Positions 1-8,709 of a stretch of DNA of 64,000 nt are shown here, one piece after another. A model generated the notes under the pieces. That model ran no database searches. It worked only from the letters and a program-made list of their open reading frames with translations, and had not been told where the DNA came from. The stretch lies in contig JAJPKE010000045.1 in the NCBI GenBank assembly GCA_021323855.1, positions 586,663 to 650,662 of the forward strand, given 5' to 3'. Each line of letters begins with the position of its first letter. Within the stretch, counting starts at the first letter, position 1. Source of the DNA: Chloroflexota bacterium (GTDB lineage Bacteria > Chloroflexota > Ktedonobacteria > Ktedonobacterales > JADMIN01). Position numbers and translations under genes: made by a program.

Positions 1-794
1 TGGAGCGCCGCGCCATGCAGCACGCGATTGACGAAGACCGGATAGAGGACGCCCATCACACCCTCGCCCAGCCCAGTGATGGCGAAGGCGACCATCAGCA
101 CCAGCAGCGTGCGCGTGGAGACGATCATGCGCATGCCGTCACGCCACTCGCGCCAGACCCGCACCAGCGCATGTTCGGCAACGGCATGTGCATCCCCGGC
201 AGCCACCGTAGGGGCAACGGTTGGCCGCGACGTGGCAGTGATACCGGCAATCAGCAGGCCGGCGATCAGGAATGAGGCGACATCCACCAGCACGAAACCA
301 TTCAGCCCGAAGACGCCAGCGATGACACCGCCAAACGCTGGACCGACCAGCCGGGCGAGATTGCTGCTCAGCGAGTTGAGCGAATTGGCGGGAACGAGAT
401 GCTCTTCGCCAACCAATGTGGGCAGGAGGGCATTCTGAGCGGGCGTAAAGAATTGCGTCACACAGGACTCGAAGAAAGCGACGAGATACGTAATCCAGAC
501 GTGATCCGGCGTGCGCACCAGCAGCAGTGGCAGCAGGCCCACCGCCAGCAGTAGATTCGTTACGACCATCGTGCGCTTGCGGTTCCAGCGGTCCACAAAG
601 ACGCCCGCCACCGAACCGAGCAGCACGTTTGGTACGCTGACGGCCAGCAAGGTGATGCTAGTCGCCAGCACCGAATGGGTCAGCAGGAAGATATAGATTG
701 GCAGGCCGATATCGAGCACCCAGTCACCGGCCAGCGAGATCAGGCCGCCGAGCCAGAGCAGCGCAAAATTGCGATTGCGCAGTGTTGCAAGCAT
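1..794 (-). CDS. MFS transporter, 3' end cut by window edge
   Basis: A major facilitator superfamily exporter read leftwards off the window edge, so its C-terminus is missing. The visible part starts MLATLRNRNFALLWLGG, the usual first helix of drug/macrolide-type MFS exporters, and continues with alternating hydrophobic helices. A loop reading DRWNRKRT after helix 2 fits the MFS motif A region. The start at 794 is preferred over an in-frame ATG at 809 because GGAGGG lies 7 bases upstream of it. The substrate cannot be told. It probably exports a small hydrophobic compound from the cytoplasm using the proton gradient. Family call is confident; specificity is not. Confidence 0.85.
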   Translation of the reverse strand, partial: MLATLRNRNFALLWLGGLISLAGDWVLDIGLPIYIFLLTHSVLATSITLLAVSVPNVLLGSVAGVFVDRWNRKRTMVVTNLLLAVGLLPLLLVRTPDHVWITYLVAFFESCVTQFFTPAQNALLPTLVGEEHLVPANSLNSLSSNLARLVGPAFGGVIAGVFGLNGFVLVDVASFLIAGLLIAGITATSRPTVAPTVAAGDAHAVAEHALVRVWREWRDGMRMIVSTRTLLVLMVAFAITGLGEGVMGVLYPVFVNRVLHGAAL

Positions 795-850
795 AAAGAG
801 ACCCTCCATACGGAATGTCTATGACATGCGGTTGGCGATTCTTTGGTTGT

Positions 851-966
851 GCGCCCGGCTTTGAAAAGCCGGGGCACGGACGGATGACTGAAGTCTATGG
901 GGAGTGGCGCGGCCTTTTCCGGGCTTCAGCCCATTCATTGCGTGCGCTGGCAGTTTACTGCCGCGA
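851..966. repeat. Cluster of three small palindromes (family 2)
   Basis: Three compact hairpins stand in a row: CCGGCTTT/AAAGCCGG (855-862 with 865-872), GGGCT/AGCCC (921-932) and GGCAGT/ACTGCC (949-962). The element lies just downstream of the sigma factor gene and upstream of the MFS gene, both leftward. Part of it (CCGTCCGTG next to GGCTTTTCAAAGCC on the other strand) recurs at 25770-25802, so it is a dispersed repeat. It may also act as a transcription stop or mRNA-end protector. Confidence 0.6.
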
Positions 967-981
967 CAGCCACCAAGCCAC

Positions 982-2226
982 TTAGCCCCGGTTGTAGATG
1001 CCGATGATATCGTGGGTAGCGCGCAGGGAGACGACATCGAACCGCGCGTTATCTGTCATGCTCTGGAAGCTCGTGACGAACGCTGGACTGCCCTCAACCT
1101 CAATTTCACGCAGGGGTAGTGCGCGTATGCGGGGATGCTGGCGCCAGAATGGCTGCATCTCTGGTGTATCGAGCGCCAGATGCCAGAGCGATGCGCCATC
1201 CTCTTCTTCCTGGCAGGCGGGACAATAGATGAGAATGCCGTGGTATTCTGGAAGCGAGGTGGCAAATTCCGGCGGCAGCGCCGTCAGCACCAGGCAGGGA
1301 GCGCCACAACGCGAGCAGGACGAACTGCCCGTGCGCAACGCCTGACGATAGCGACTATGGTGTGACAGCAATTGGCGTGTCAGGATGGGCTTGGGACTCT
1401 TGAGGCCGCTGACTTCGGGCAGAAAGCCGTGGGCGCTGATTGGCTGGTGAATCTCATTGCTCACCACCTGGCCCCCAAAGGCGAGGCAGGAGCCAGGGCA
1501 ACGGAACGCCAGCCTGCTGGAATCCTGACGCATGTGCAACCGGTGCGCTGCGCAGAATGGGCACCAGATACGTGTCTCCTGCCAGTCGTCGTGTTCTGCC
1601 CGCAGCAGGAGACCGAACGCCGCCGCTTCGTCGCGCAGATTAGTCGTCATGATCGTGCGGAGCGTCAATTTGCCGCGATGCAGCCGTTGCGCAACGACAT
1701 CTTCGCTTATCCGCAGCCGCGCCGCGATCTCCGCCTGCGGCAACTCACGGATGTAGCGCTCGATCAGCACCGTGCGCGTCACCGGCGGCAAGAGCGCCAG
1801 CGCGCGGTCCAGCAGCGCCGCCAGTTCATCGCGCTCCAACTCTATCTCGACCTCTGTGCCATCAGCAGCAAGATCATCGAGCGGGTTTGCCTCATCTTCT
1901 GCATCATCGGCGGCAACTAGCGTCGCTAGCCGCGCCGCCTCATGGCCGCGCTGGCGTCCCCAGCGCAGGCAGACATTGCGCGCGATGCCAGTGAGCCACT
2001 TCGCGCGGGCCGCTTCCTCCGCTGGCCCGGCCAGCTTCGTCAGATGGCGCCATGCTTCCAGCAGCGTCTCCTGCGCCAGATCTTCAGCCGCCTCACGGTC
2101 GCCCGTCAGATAGGCGCAGAAGCGCACCAGCCGTGTTCGTTCGTGGGCAAGCGCGGCTACGAGTTCGTCGGTCCGTCTATCGGTTGTCGTTTGTATGGAT
2201 AGTTGTGCTGTTGCCAACGCGATCAC
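982..2226 (-). CDS. ECF-type sigma-70 family factor with C-terminal zinc ribbons
   Basis: RNA polymerase sigma factor of the extracytoplasmic-function type. Region 2 is seen at about residues 25-95 (RLVRFCAYLTGDREAAEDLAQE, then TGIARNVCLRWGR). Region 4 is at about 130-190 (LLPPVTRTVLIERYIRELPQAEIAARL, then VAQRLHRGK). About 200 residues follow that ordinary ECF factors lack. They carry paired cysteines: WCPFC with FRCPGSC, then SCSRCGAPC with YCPAC. This looks like two zinc ribbons and may sense redox, metal or a partner. No anti-sigma gene lies next to it. The start is GTG at 2226; an in-frame TTG at 2217 has a better ribosome site (GAGGTGA). Confidence 0.85.
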   Translation of the reverse strand: MIALATAQLSIQTTTDRRTDELVAALAHERTRLVRFCAYLTGDREAAEDLAQETLLEAWRHLTKLAGPAEEAARAKWLTGIARNVCLRWGRQRGHEAARLATLVAADDAEDEANPLDDLAADGTEVEIELERDELAALLDRALALLPPVTRTVLIERYIRELPQAEIAARLRISEDVVAQRLHRGKLTLRTIMTTNLRDEAAAFGLLLRAEHDDWQETRIWCPFCAAHRLHMRQDSSRLAFRCPGSCLAFGGQVVSNEIHQPISAHGFLPEVSGLKSPKPILTRQLLSHHSRYRQALRTGSSSCSRCGAPCLVLTALPPEFATSLPEYHGILIYCPACQEEEDGASLWHLALDTPEMQPFWRQHPRIRALPLREIEVEGSPAFVTSFQSMTDNARFDVVSLRATHDIIGIYNRG

Positions 2227-2343
2227 CTCATCTCAGCGTAGCAATGATATCATCGTCAAAATCATCGCCACTCAGTGAATTATCGCAGGTACCGCACATT
2301 TCCTGACACATTTTTTCGCCAATTTTCCGCAAGAGCCGAAAAT

Positions 2344-2396
2344 AGACCTCACCTTCAATCTCCCTTGCGCGAAGAGAGGGGTTGGGGGTGAGGTCT
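2344..2396. repeat. GC-rich palindromic repeat, family 1 copy A
   Basis: The 345-bp gap between the sigma factor and thiolase genes holds an inverted repeat, AGACCTCACC (2344-2353) against GGTGAGGTCT (2387-2396). Inside is a second pairing of CTCCC with GAGAGGGG. The same CCTCACCCC...GGGGTGAGG theme recurs near 43.8, 44.5 and 50.9 kb. No gene is seen in this gap. Confidence 0.6.
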
Positions 2397-2571
2397 CCCC
2401 AGCGGTATACTCACATTAATGAAACTACGCGGCGACGGCAGCCGTTTGTATGCCCGGTGTACCAGTGTACTGATGTACCGGCGCACCTCATCTGCGGACT
2501 TCAGTCAGTTCCAGGCGCGCGCCGCCAGTTCACTGCCGCGATGAGCAACGACAACGAGAGGATGGCAGCGT

Positions 2572-3717
2572 ATGCGAGAAGTGGTGATCGTCGAGGCCGT
2601 GCGCACGCCCATAGGCCGGCGCAACGGCGCGCTCAAAGACACGCATCCGGTGGTGCTTGGCGCGATGGCGCTGCGCGAGCTGGTGAAACGCGCAGGCATT
2701 GAGCCAGCAATCGTTGAGGATGTCGTGATGGGCTGCGTCAGCCAGGTGGGCGAGCAGGGCGTCAACATTGCGCGCAACGCCGTCTTGCAGGCTGGTTTCC
2801 CCATCGAGGTGCCGGCGACGACGGTGGACCGCCAGTGCGGTTCCGGCCAGCAGGGGTTGCACTTCGCTGCCAATCTCATCCAGGCTGGTGTCTGCGATGT
2901 CACGATTGCTGGTGGCGTGGAGAGCATGACACGCCTGCCTATCGGCTCCAACATTGCCACCGGCGGCCATCCCTTTCCGCCGTCGCTGCTGGAAGAATAC
3001 CCAATGGTGCATCAGGGCATCTCCGCTGAGATGATTGCCGAGCAGTGGGGCATCTCCCGCGAAGAACTGGACGCCTTTGGGCTGCGCAGCCACCAACTTG
3101 CCGCCGCTGCCCAGGATGACGGCGCGTTCGACCGCGAAATCGCGCCACTGGCGCTGGCAGATGGCACTATCTTTGCTCGTGATGAGGGCGTGCGTCGCGA
3201 TACGACGCTGGAGAAGCTGGCGGGATTGCAGCCCGCCTTCAAGCCGGATGGACGCATCACCGCTGGCAGCAGCAGCCAGGTCAGCGACGGCGCGGCGGCG
3301 CTGCTGCTGACGACGCCGGAGAAAGCGGCGGAACTTGGACTGCGGCCACGCGCCCGTATCGTCGCACAGAAAGTCGTCGGCGTGGACCCGGTGCTGATGC
3401 TGACTGGCCCCATCCCTTCCACCCGCGCGGTGCTGGCGAAGGCTGGTCTCGCACTCGATCAGATTGATCTCTTTGAGGTCAACGAAGCCTTTGCCTCGGT
3501 GGTGCTGGCGTGGGAGCGCGAACTGCATCCTGATATGGCGAAAGTCAATGTCAACGGCGGCGCCATCGCACTTGGCCATCCGCTCGGCTGCTCTGGCGCG
3601 CGGCTGATGGTGACGCTGCTGCATGCGCTGGAAGCGCGCGGTAGGCGCTACGGCTTGCAGACGATGTGCTGCGGCGGCGGGCTGGGCACGGCGACCATTA
3701 TCGAGCGACTGGATTAG
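2572..3717 (+). CDS. Thiolase family acyl-CoA acetyltransferase
   Basis: Thiolase that either condenses two acetyl-CoA or cleaves 3-ketoacyl-CoA, in the cytoplasm. The fold signature is complete: nucleophile Cys89 in DRQCGSGQQ, the GxNxxF-like NEAF segment, His336 in GHPLGCSGA, and the proton-transfer Cys367 in CCGGGLG. Its 381 residues are normal for the family. The start at 2572 follows GAGAGG at a suitable distance. No beta-oxidation or polyhydroxyalkanoate genes lie beside it, so direction (biosynthetic or degradative) is open. Confidence 0.93.
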   Translation: MREVVIVEAVRTPIGRRNGALKDTHPVVLGAMALRELVKRAGIEPAIVEDVVMGCVSQVGEQGVNIARNAVLQAGFPIEVPATTVDRQCGSGQQGLHFAANLIQAGVCDVTIAGGVESMTRLPIGSNIATGGHPFPPSLLEEYPMVHQGISAEMIAEQWGISREELDAFGLRSHQLAAAAQDDGAFDREIAPLALADGTIFARDEGVRRDTTLEKLAGLQPAFKPDGRITAGSSSQVSDGAAALLLTTPEKAAELGLRPRARIVAQKVVGVDPVLMLTGPIPSTRAVLAKAGLALDQIDLFEVNEAFASVVLAWERELHPDMAKVNVNGGAIALGHPLGCSGARLMVTLLHALEARGRRYGLQTMCCGGGLGTATIIERLD

Positions 3718-3888
3718 TCGCGTCGTTTGCTCGCTCGACTTCCATCATCTCTACACAACAAACGGGGTCGCATCCTGCTCGTTCCGGGCGCTGCGGCCCC
3801 GGCCACTTCATCGTCACGATATCCCAATAAGTCATTCACCTGCTAGCAAGTTGACATATCCTCGCATATTCGCCAGTACAGACGGTTC

Positions 3889-3917
3889 TTGGGGCGGCAA
3901 GGGAAGCATGCTATACT
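3889..3917 (+). promoter_or_regulatory. Candidate promoter for secreted HExxE protein
   Basis: TTGGGG (3889-3894), a 17-base spacer, and TATACT (3912-3917). The -10 box is close to consensus and the -35 is weak. If used, transcription would start near 3924 and leave a leader of about 400 nt before the GTG at 4329. Confidence 0.4.
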
Positions 3918-4024
3918 ATCCGCATTCGCCCAATCCAATCAGTCACAAAGCGCCACGCGCGCCAAAACAGAGGCGTATTGTAGACAAGATATTGCTCTGT
4001 TGTTATCATCGGCGCGTTCACTCG

Positions 4025-4192
4025 TCCTATTTAGATAGGATCAGACTGGCATACTCCATTGTGTCCCATAATCCAGGCGGCACGGAGTATGCTAACGGGA
4101 TCGTGCTACATCATACTGGGTTGATTGTCCAATCGGGGATACCCGATGAGGCAATAGCAGGTGGGAACTCGTAAAGGCATGCCAACCTTTAC
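4025..4192 (+). ncRNA. Structured leader RNA candidate upstream of secreted protein
   Basis: The 611-bp gap 3718-4328 contains no convincing gene but has several well-formed hairpins in a row on the + strand: TCCTAT/ATAGGA (4025-4040), GCATACTCC/GGAGTATGC (4049-4057 with 4084-4092, nine pairs), ATCGGG-GATA-CCCGAT (4132-4147), and GTAAAGG/CCTTTAC (4171-4192). The density of stems suggests a folded leader. It could be a cis-regulatory RNA or a degraded group II intron. I do not recognise a known riboswitch consensus. Confidence 0.4.
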
Positions 4193-4328
4193 TGGGGCAG
4201 GTGAGAGGAGGGTCCAGTAGCACAGTAGAACCACGGATGTAGTTTCTTCATTCCTCAATGGCTGATTGTTCGCATGTAGCTTCTACCAGGGCGCTCTCCT
4301 CATGTGAGCGTTCGCTAGGGAGACCACA

Positions 4329-5462
4329 GTGTCAAAGAAGACCATTCTCAAGATCGCCTTTTCCGCGATTGGCCTGGTGGCCGTCGCAGCAGTGGTGTTC
4401 GCCTTCTTCCCGCGCTCAGGCGCAAGCGCTGCACCCGCCACGTTCAAGCCGAAGTTCGCCATGACGACAGACTATCCGCTTGATGCGGGAGTCAGCCCAA
4501 CCACGGCTGGCGTTGCTACCATCCCGTTCTGGAAGTCATCCTTCACCAGTGGCGGCGTAACGTATCCGTTCCAGATGGTGGGCACCGACCCGCGCGCTGG
4601 CTCGGCCACGACGGTCGTTCCGGTGAATCTGGTGCCGATCAAGTTCGTCTTCTCCAACGGCGCCGTCCTCGACGGCACCAGCAAGGTTCGCCGCACAGAA
4701 GATTCGCCGATCTTCCATCCGTATCAGTTCACTGACAACGGCACGAATGTCGGCTACACCCAGTATAACGACGCCATTCAGCGCGCCGAGTTCTGGAACT
4801 ATGTCTCGACCGTCAGCCCGAACTACCATGTCAAACTGGGTCAGCCGACCGTCTGGCCGACGATCACGATCAACGTCCCGCACAACTGGGGCGAAGAAGT
4901 CGTCACCACGACCAATGTGCGCCTGGGCCTGATTGATGCCGGTTGGTTCGGCAAGCAGTTGAATGCGCTGATTGATCAGTATCACTACGATCCGACGCAG
5001 TTCCTGCTCTTCGGCACGTACAATATCGTGCTGTACATTGGCTACCAGAACTACAACAACTGCTGTATCATCGGCTACCACACGGCCCGCCATGTCAAGA
5101 CCAGCACTGGCGGCAAGGGCATCCTGACCTATGCCTTCGCCTCCTATGTGGATCCGGGCATCTTCACGGCCTCCGGCATTCAGGACATTCACCCGCTGAG
5201 CCATGAGATGGCTGAGTGGATGAACGACCCGTTCGTTGACAATCCTGCGCCGAACTGGTATTCACCAATTGCGCCGCAGTACGGCTGCTCGAACATCCTC
5301 GAAGTCGGTGACCCGCTGGTTGGTGTAGCCATCAACGTTGGGGTCTGGCATCCGCAGGATGAGGCGTTCTTCTCCTGGTTCGCGCGCCAGTCGCCTTCAC
5401 TTGGCGTCAATGGCCAGTACACCTACCTCGGCACGTTCAGCACCTACTCGCCAAGCTGCTAG
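4329..5462 (+). CDS. Secreted protein with HExxE motif, putative metallopeptidase-like
   Basis: Protein of 377 residues with an export signal: basic SKK, a hydrophobic stretch at residues 8-27, then an Ala-rich cleavage zone. Near residue 300 it has HPLSHEMAEWMNDP followed some 35 residues later by EVGDP. That pattern (HExxE/A, a DP turn, then E-[IV]-[GA]-D) is known from Ser/HE-type secreted proteins related to plant EXORDIUM-like families and could bind zinc, but activity is unproven. A CC pair (NNCCIIG) and a terminal Cys may form disulfides. The start is GTG with AGGGAG before it. A strong terminator follows at once, so it is monocistronic. Confidence 0.75.
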   Translation: MSKKTILKIAFSAIGLVAVAAVVFAFFPRSGASAAPATFKPKFAMTTDYPLDAGVSPTTAGVATIPFWKSSFTSGGVTYPFQMVGTDPRAGSATTVVPVNLVPIKFVFSNGAVLDGTSKVRRTEDSPIFHPYQFTDNGTNVGYTQYNDAIQRAEFWNYVSTVSPNYHVKLGQPTVWPTITINVPHNWGEEVVTTTNVRLGLIDAGWFGKQLNALIDQYHYDPTQFLLFGTYNIVLYIGYQNYNNCCIIGYHTARHVKTSTGGKGILTYAFASYVDPGIFTASGIQDIHPLSHEMAEWMNDPFVDNPAPNWYSPIAPQYGCSNILEVGDPLVGVAINVGVWHPQDEAFFSWFARQSPSLGVNGQYTYLGTFSTYSPSC

Positions 5463-5498
5463 CTCCATCCTGGCGCTAGTACATTAGCAAGGCAAAGC

Positions 5499-5538
5499 GA
5501 TTCCCTCCTCCGGTCTCCGGCAGGAGGGAATCTTTTTT
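5499..5538 (+). terminator. Rho-independent terminator
   Basis: Perfect 11-bp stem GATTCCCTCCT / AGGAGGGAATC with a 12-base loop, followed by TTTTTT. It ends the transcript of the secreted HExxE protein. Confidence 0.92.
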
Positions 5539-5579
5539 CTGTCATGGGGATGTCTCTAGAGAAGGGCTTGTCATGGCAA

Positions 5580-6026
5580 CTAATTGGAAGCCTCTAGCCG
5601 CGCCTTCAGCCTGCGCAGCGCCTCCGCCGACTCCGCTGTAATGCGCCGCCGTACCACCAGCAGATCGAGCAGCGCCAGCAACGGATTTGGCACGGCATAG
5701 ACGAACTCGCGCATGAAGCGCGTGCCAGCGTCTTCCGGCATCAGCGTGTAGGTGATCGTCCCGCCGCCACCACCAGCGATATTCCCGCGTATCACCCAGC
5801 GGTTGGGAGCCTCGCGTTCGGCAACGGTCCAGACGACGGTGCCTTCACGTCCGGCCACGCGAAAATGTTCGGTGCATTGCTCACCCACATCGAGCGAGTG
5901 ATCGGTTGCGCCCGTCACACTCAGCGAGGATGGATGCCACTCCGGCCAGTGTCCTGGTGTCGTTACGAAGTCGAACACCACCGCTGGCGGTCGTCGAATC
6001 GTGGCGACGGTCACGATGCGTGTCAT
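5580..6026 (-). CDS. SRPBCC family protein (polyketide cyclase/START-like fold)
   Basis: Small 148-residue protein of the SRPBCC (Bet v1-like) superfamily, which forms a deep hydrophobic pocket for lipids or aromatic compounds. The N-terminus VTVATIRRPPAVVFDFVTTPGHWPEW is the typical first strand and helix, with the conserved W-P-EW. The long C-terminal helix (about 115-148) closes the pocket. The ligand is unknown. It is leftward and convergent with the terminator at 5499-5538. The 406-bp gap that follows (6027-6432) has no gene or clear promoter that I can support. Confidence 0.8.
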   Translation of the reverse strand: MTRIVTVATIRRPPAVVFDFVTTPGHWPEWHPSSLSVTGATDHSLDVGEQCTEHFRVAGREGTVVWTVAEREAPNRWVIRGNIAGGGGGTITYTLMPEDAGTRFMREFVYAVPNPLLALLDLLVVRRRITAESAEALRRLKARLEASN

Positions 6027-6432
6027 GGTTACTCACTCCTGATTCATAGGACAATGACCATCGCAAGCGAACCTGCGACCAGTCTAACACAAGCGGGCGA
6101 GAACAGAGAGGCAGTGGCGGGCAGCAAACGCGCGCTTGAATACTTCCACGTTGCAACGTCTACCATTCCTCTATCCCAGCGCGCACAACCCCTCTATCCT
6201 CTATGGCGTACAATAGATGTAGAGATAAGGGATTGCCCTGTTGGGAGCATCGCGCCACTCGCGTTACCTCAGCAATACCGGCACTACTGGCATTGTCTGT
6301 GCTGGCGTGAATTGTGCTATGCTCTGCGCACATACTGAATTTCATTGGTGGCACTTTGTTTTCGAGTTCTGTGCGCCGCGACATCCGCTTTCCCGCGCGC
6401 TTCTGCAAACTTGTGCCTGATGGAGGCCATGC

Positions 6433-8583
6433 GTGATACAACCACCCGATCAACGAAATGATGATCCGGGCATGCCGCGTCCGGGTCCTGGTCCGTTTCC
6501 ACCGAACCAGCAAAATCAACAAAATAATTTTCCAAATCAGCAGGGGCAGCAGCCACGTCCGAGTTTCTGGCGGCGCTATCTGATTTGGATCGTCCTGCTG
6601 CTGGTGATTCCCTGGGGAATCTTCCTATTTTACCAGGCGAACAATTCTTCAGCAGGCGCCGAGCCAGTGAGCTACAGCCTGTTCATGCAACAGGTGACCG
6701 ATCATAACGTCAAAGATGTAACGTTGACCGATAACTCGGTTGTTGGCGACTTCAAGAATCCCGTGCATTCTGATAATACCAATCAGACTGGGACGAAGTT
6801 CACAACTACGATTCCTAATCTTACCAGCGAGCAGACGATGAAGACGCTGGGTGATCCACAGTACGGTGTAAAGGTCAACGCCAACAGCGACAATAACAAC
6901 AATCTCTGGTTGACGTTGCTGCTCCAGTGGGGACCCTTCGTACTACTGGGCATCATCATCTACTTCTTCATCCGGCGCTCCAGCCAGGCGCAGAACGGCA
7001 TCTTCAGTTTCGGCCAGAGCCGCGCCCGGATGTATATGGGCGGCAAGACGAAGACGACCTTCGCTGATGTCGCCGGCGTGGATGAGGCAAAAGTAGACCT
7101 CGAAGAAGTGGTGGACTTCCTCAAGAATCCCGACCGCTACATGCGGCTCGGCGGCAAGCTGCCAAAAGGCGTGTTGCTGGTTGGCCCTCCGGGAACTGGT
7201 AAGACGTTGCTGGCGAAGGCCGTCGCCGGTGAGGCTGATGTGCCGTTCTTCTCGATGTCCGGCTCCGAATTCGTGGAGATGCTGGTCGGCGTTGGCGCCA
7301 GCCGCGTGCGCGACCTCTTCGAGCGCGCCAAGAAGGCTGCCCCCTGTATCGTCTTCATTGACGAGCTGGATGCCGTTGGTCGCCAGCGCGGCGCGGGCCT
7401 CGGCGGCGGCAACGATGAGCGCGAGCAAACGCTGAACCAGATCCTGGTGGAGATGGACGGCTTCGATGGCCGCCAGGCCGTCATCGTGATGGCCGCCACC
7501 AACCGCCCGGATGTCCTCGATCCGGCGCTGATGCGTCCTGGCCGCTTCGACCGTCAGGTCGTGGTAGATCGCCCGGACCGCCCTGGACGCGAAGCCATTC
7601 TGATGGTGCATACGCGCGGCATGCCACTGGCGCAGGACGTTGATCTGCGCATCCTGGCGCGCGGCACACCCGGTATGGTCGGCGCGGACCTCGCCAACAT
7701 CTGTAACGAGGCGGCGCTGCTGGCGGCGCGGCGCAACAAGCAACTGATCGGCATGCAGGAGTTCGAGGACGCGATTGACCGCATCATGATGGGCGCGCAA
7801 CGTCCGCTGCTGCTTTCGCCAGAAGAACGCAACATCATCGCCTACCACGAAGGCGGCCATGCGCTCGTCGCGCTGCTGACGCCGGGGAGCGATGCCGTGC
7901 GCAAGGTGACGATTGTGCCACGCGGGCAGGCGCTGGGTGTGACACAGTTCATGCCGCTGGATGATCGCCACAACTATCCGCGCGGCTATCTGCTGAACCG
8001 CATCGCCGTCGGCCTGGGCGGGCGCGTTGCCGAACAGGTGGCCATCGGTGAGATTACCACTGGCGCCGAGAACGACCTCCAGCAGGTCACGAATCTGGCG
8101 CGCGAGATGGTGACGCGCTGGGGCATGAGCGGCAAGATCGGCACCGTCTTCTTCGGGCACGAGCGTGACGTGTTCCTGGGCCGCGAGATGAGCCTGGGCC
8201 AGCAGCGCGACTACTCCGAGACGACGGCCACCGCCATTGACGCCGAGGTGCGCCGCATCATATCCGAACGCTACAGCTATGTGGAGATGGTGTTGACACG
8301 CTATCGCCCGCTGCTCGACGAAATCGCCCGGCGCTTGCTGGAGAAAGAGGTCGTTGAAGAGGCAGAACTGCGTGAGATCGTCGCAGGTGTGCCGGCTTCG
8401 GAGATCATGCAGCTCGCCTCCACCGTCGGCGATATGGGCGTGCCAAGCGGCTACGGTTCGCTGCCTACGCCCACCAGCGCCGATGTCAGTGGCAACGGCT
8501 CGTCCAAGAACGCCTCTAACACAGGCTCCGGGTCGGTTGCTTTGGCTTCCAACGACCCCACATCATCAGGTGAGGTAAACTGA
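6433..8583 (+). CDS. ftsH: ATP-dependent zinc metalloprotease FtsH
   Basis: Membrane-anchored AAA+ protease that extracts and degrades membrane and short-lived cytosolic proteins. Visible parts: a Pro/Gln/Asn-rich cytosolic N-tail (1-37), helix 1 (about 38-58), an external domain, helix 2 (about 158-178), Walker A GPPGTGKT (251-258), Walker B CIVFIDELDAVG, the second region of homology ATNRPDVLDPALMRPGRFD, and the zinc site HEGGH (472-476). At 716 residues it is longer than typical FtsH (about 610-650) because both tails are extended and low-complexity. GTG at 6433 is chosen because GGAGG lies 6 bases upstream. A terminator follows directly. Confidence 0.97.
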   Translation: MIQPPDQRNDDPGMPRPGPGPFPPNQQNQQNNFPNQQGQQPRPSFWRRYLIWIVLLLVIPWGIFLFYQANNSSAGAEPVSYSLFMQQVTDHNVKDVTLTDNSVVGDFKNPVHSDNTNQTGTKFTTTIPNLTSEQTMKTLGDPQYGVKVNANSDNNNNLWLTLLLQWGPFVLLGIIIYFFIRRSSQAQNGIFSFGQSRARMYMGGKTKTTFADVAGVDEAKVDLEEVVDFLKNPDRYMRLGGKLPKGVLLVGPPGTGKTLLAKAVAGEADVPFFSMSGSEFVEMLVGVGASRVRDLFERAKKAAPCIVFIDELDAVGRQRGAGLGGGNDEREQTLNQILVEMDGFDGRQAVIVMAATNRPDVLDPALMRPGRFDRQVVVDRPDRPGREAILMVHTRGMPLAQDVDLRILARGTPGMVGADLANICNEAALLAARRNKQLIGMQEFEDAIDRIMMGAQRPLLLSPEERNIIAYHEGGHALVALLTPGSDAVRKVTIVPRGQALGVTQFMPLDDRHNYPRGYLLNRIAVGLGGRVAEQVAIGEITTGAENDLQQVTNLAREMVTRWGMSGKIGTVFFGHERDVFLGREMSLGQQRDYSETTATAIDAEVRRIISERYSYVEMVLTRYRPLLDEIARRLLEKEVVEEAELREIVAGVPASEIMQLASTVGDMGVPSGYGSLPTPTSADVSGNGSSKNASNTGSGSVALASNDPTSSGEVN

Positions 8584-8607
8584 GCGAACAACTTATAGCG
8601 TCGTTAA

Positions 8608-8649
8608 AGCGCCCTGCCACGCATCAAGAGTGGCAGGGCGCTTCTTTTT
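8608..8649 (+). terminator. Rho-independent terminator after ftsH
   Basis: 13-bp stem AGCGCCCTGCCAC / GTGGCAGGGCGCT with a 9-base loop, then TCTTTTT. Confidence 0.93.
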
Positions 8650-8709
8650 CGCCGTAGAGCTTGTTGAGCTAGCGGGACGAAGTGGAAGCGATGAAAGCCT
8701 CACCAAGCC

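Noticed and set aside
2530..3624. 364-codon open frame opposite the thiolase gene
   Set aside because: It is a complementary-strand shadow of a well-conserved thiolase; its sequence is rich in His, Arg and Gln as expected for antisense frames of GC-rich genes.
3623..4174. 183-codon frame across the thiolase end and the following gap
   Set aside because: No start signal or protein-like composition; the region is better explained as a structured leader.
4025..4328. Intact group II intron before the secreted protein
   Set aside because: Some stems recall intron leaders, but no 5' GTGYG end, domain V hairpin or reverse transcriptase gene is seen.
6943..8160. 405-codon open frame opposite ftsH
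   Set aside because: Antisense shadow of the ATPase and protease domains; no recognisable domain and no ribosome site.
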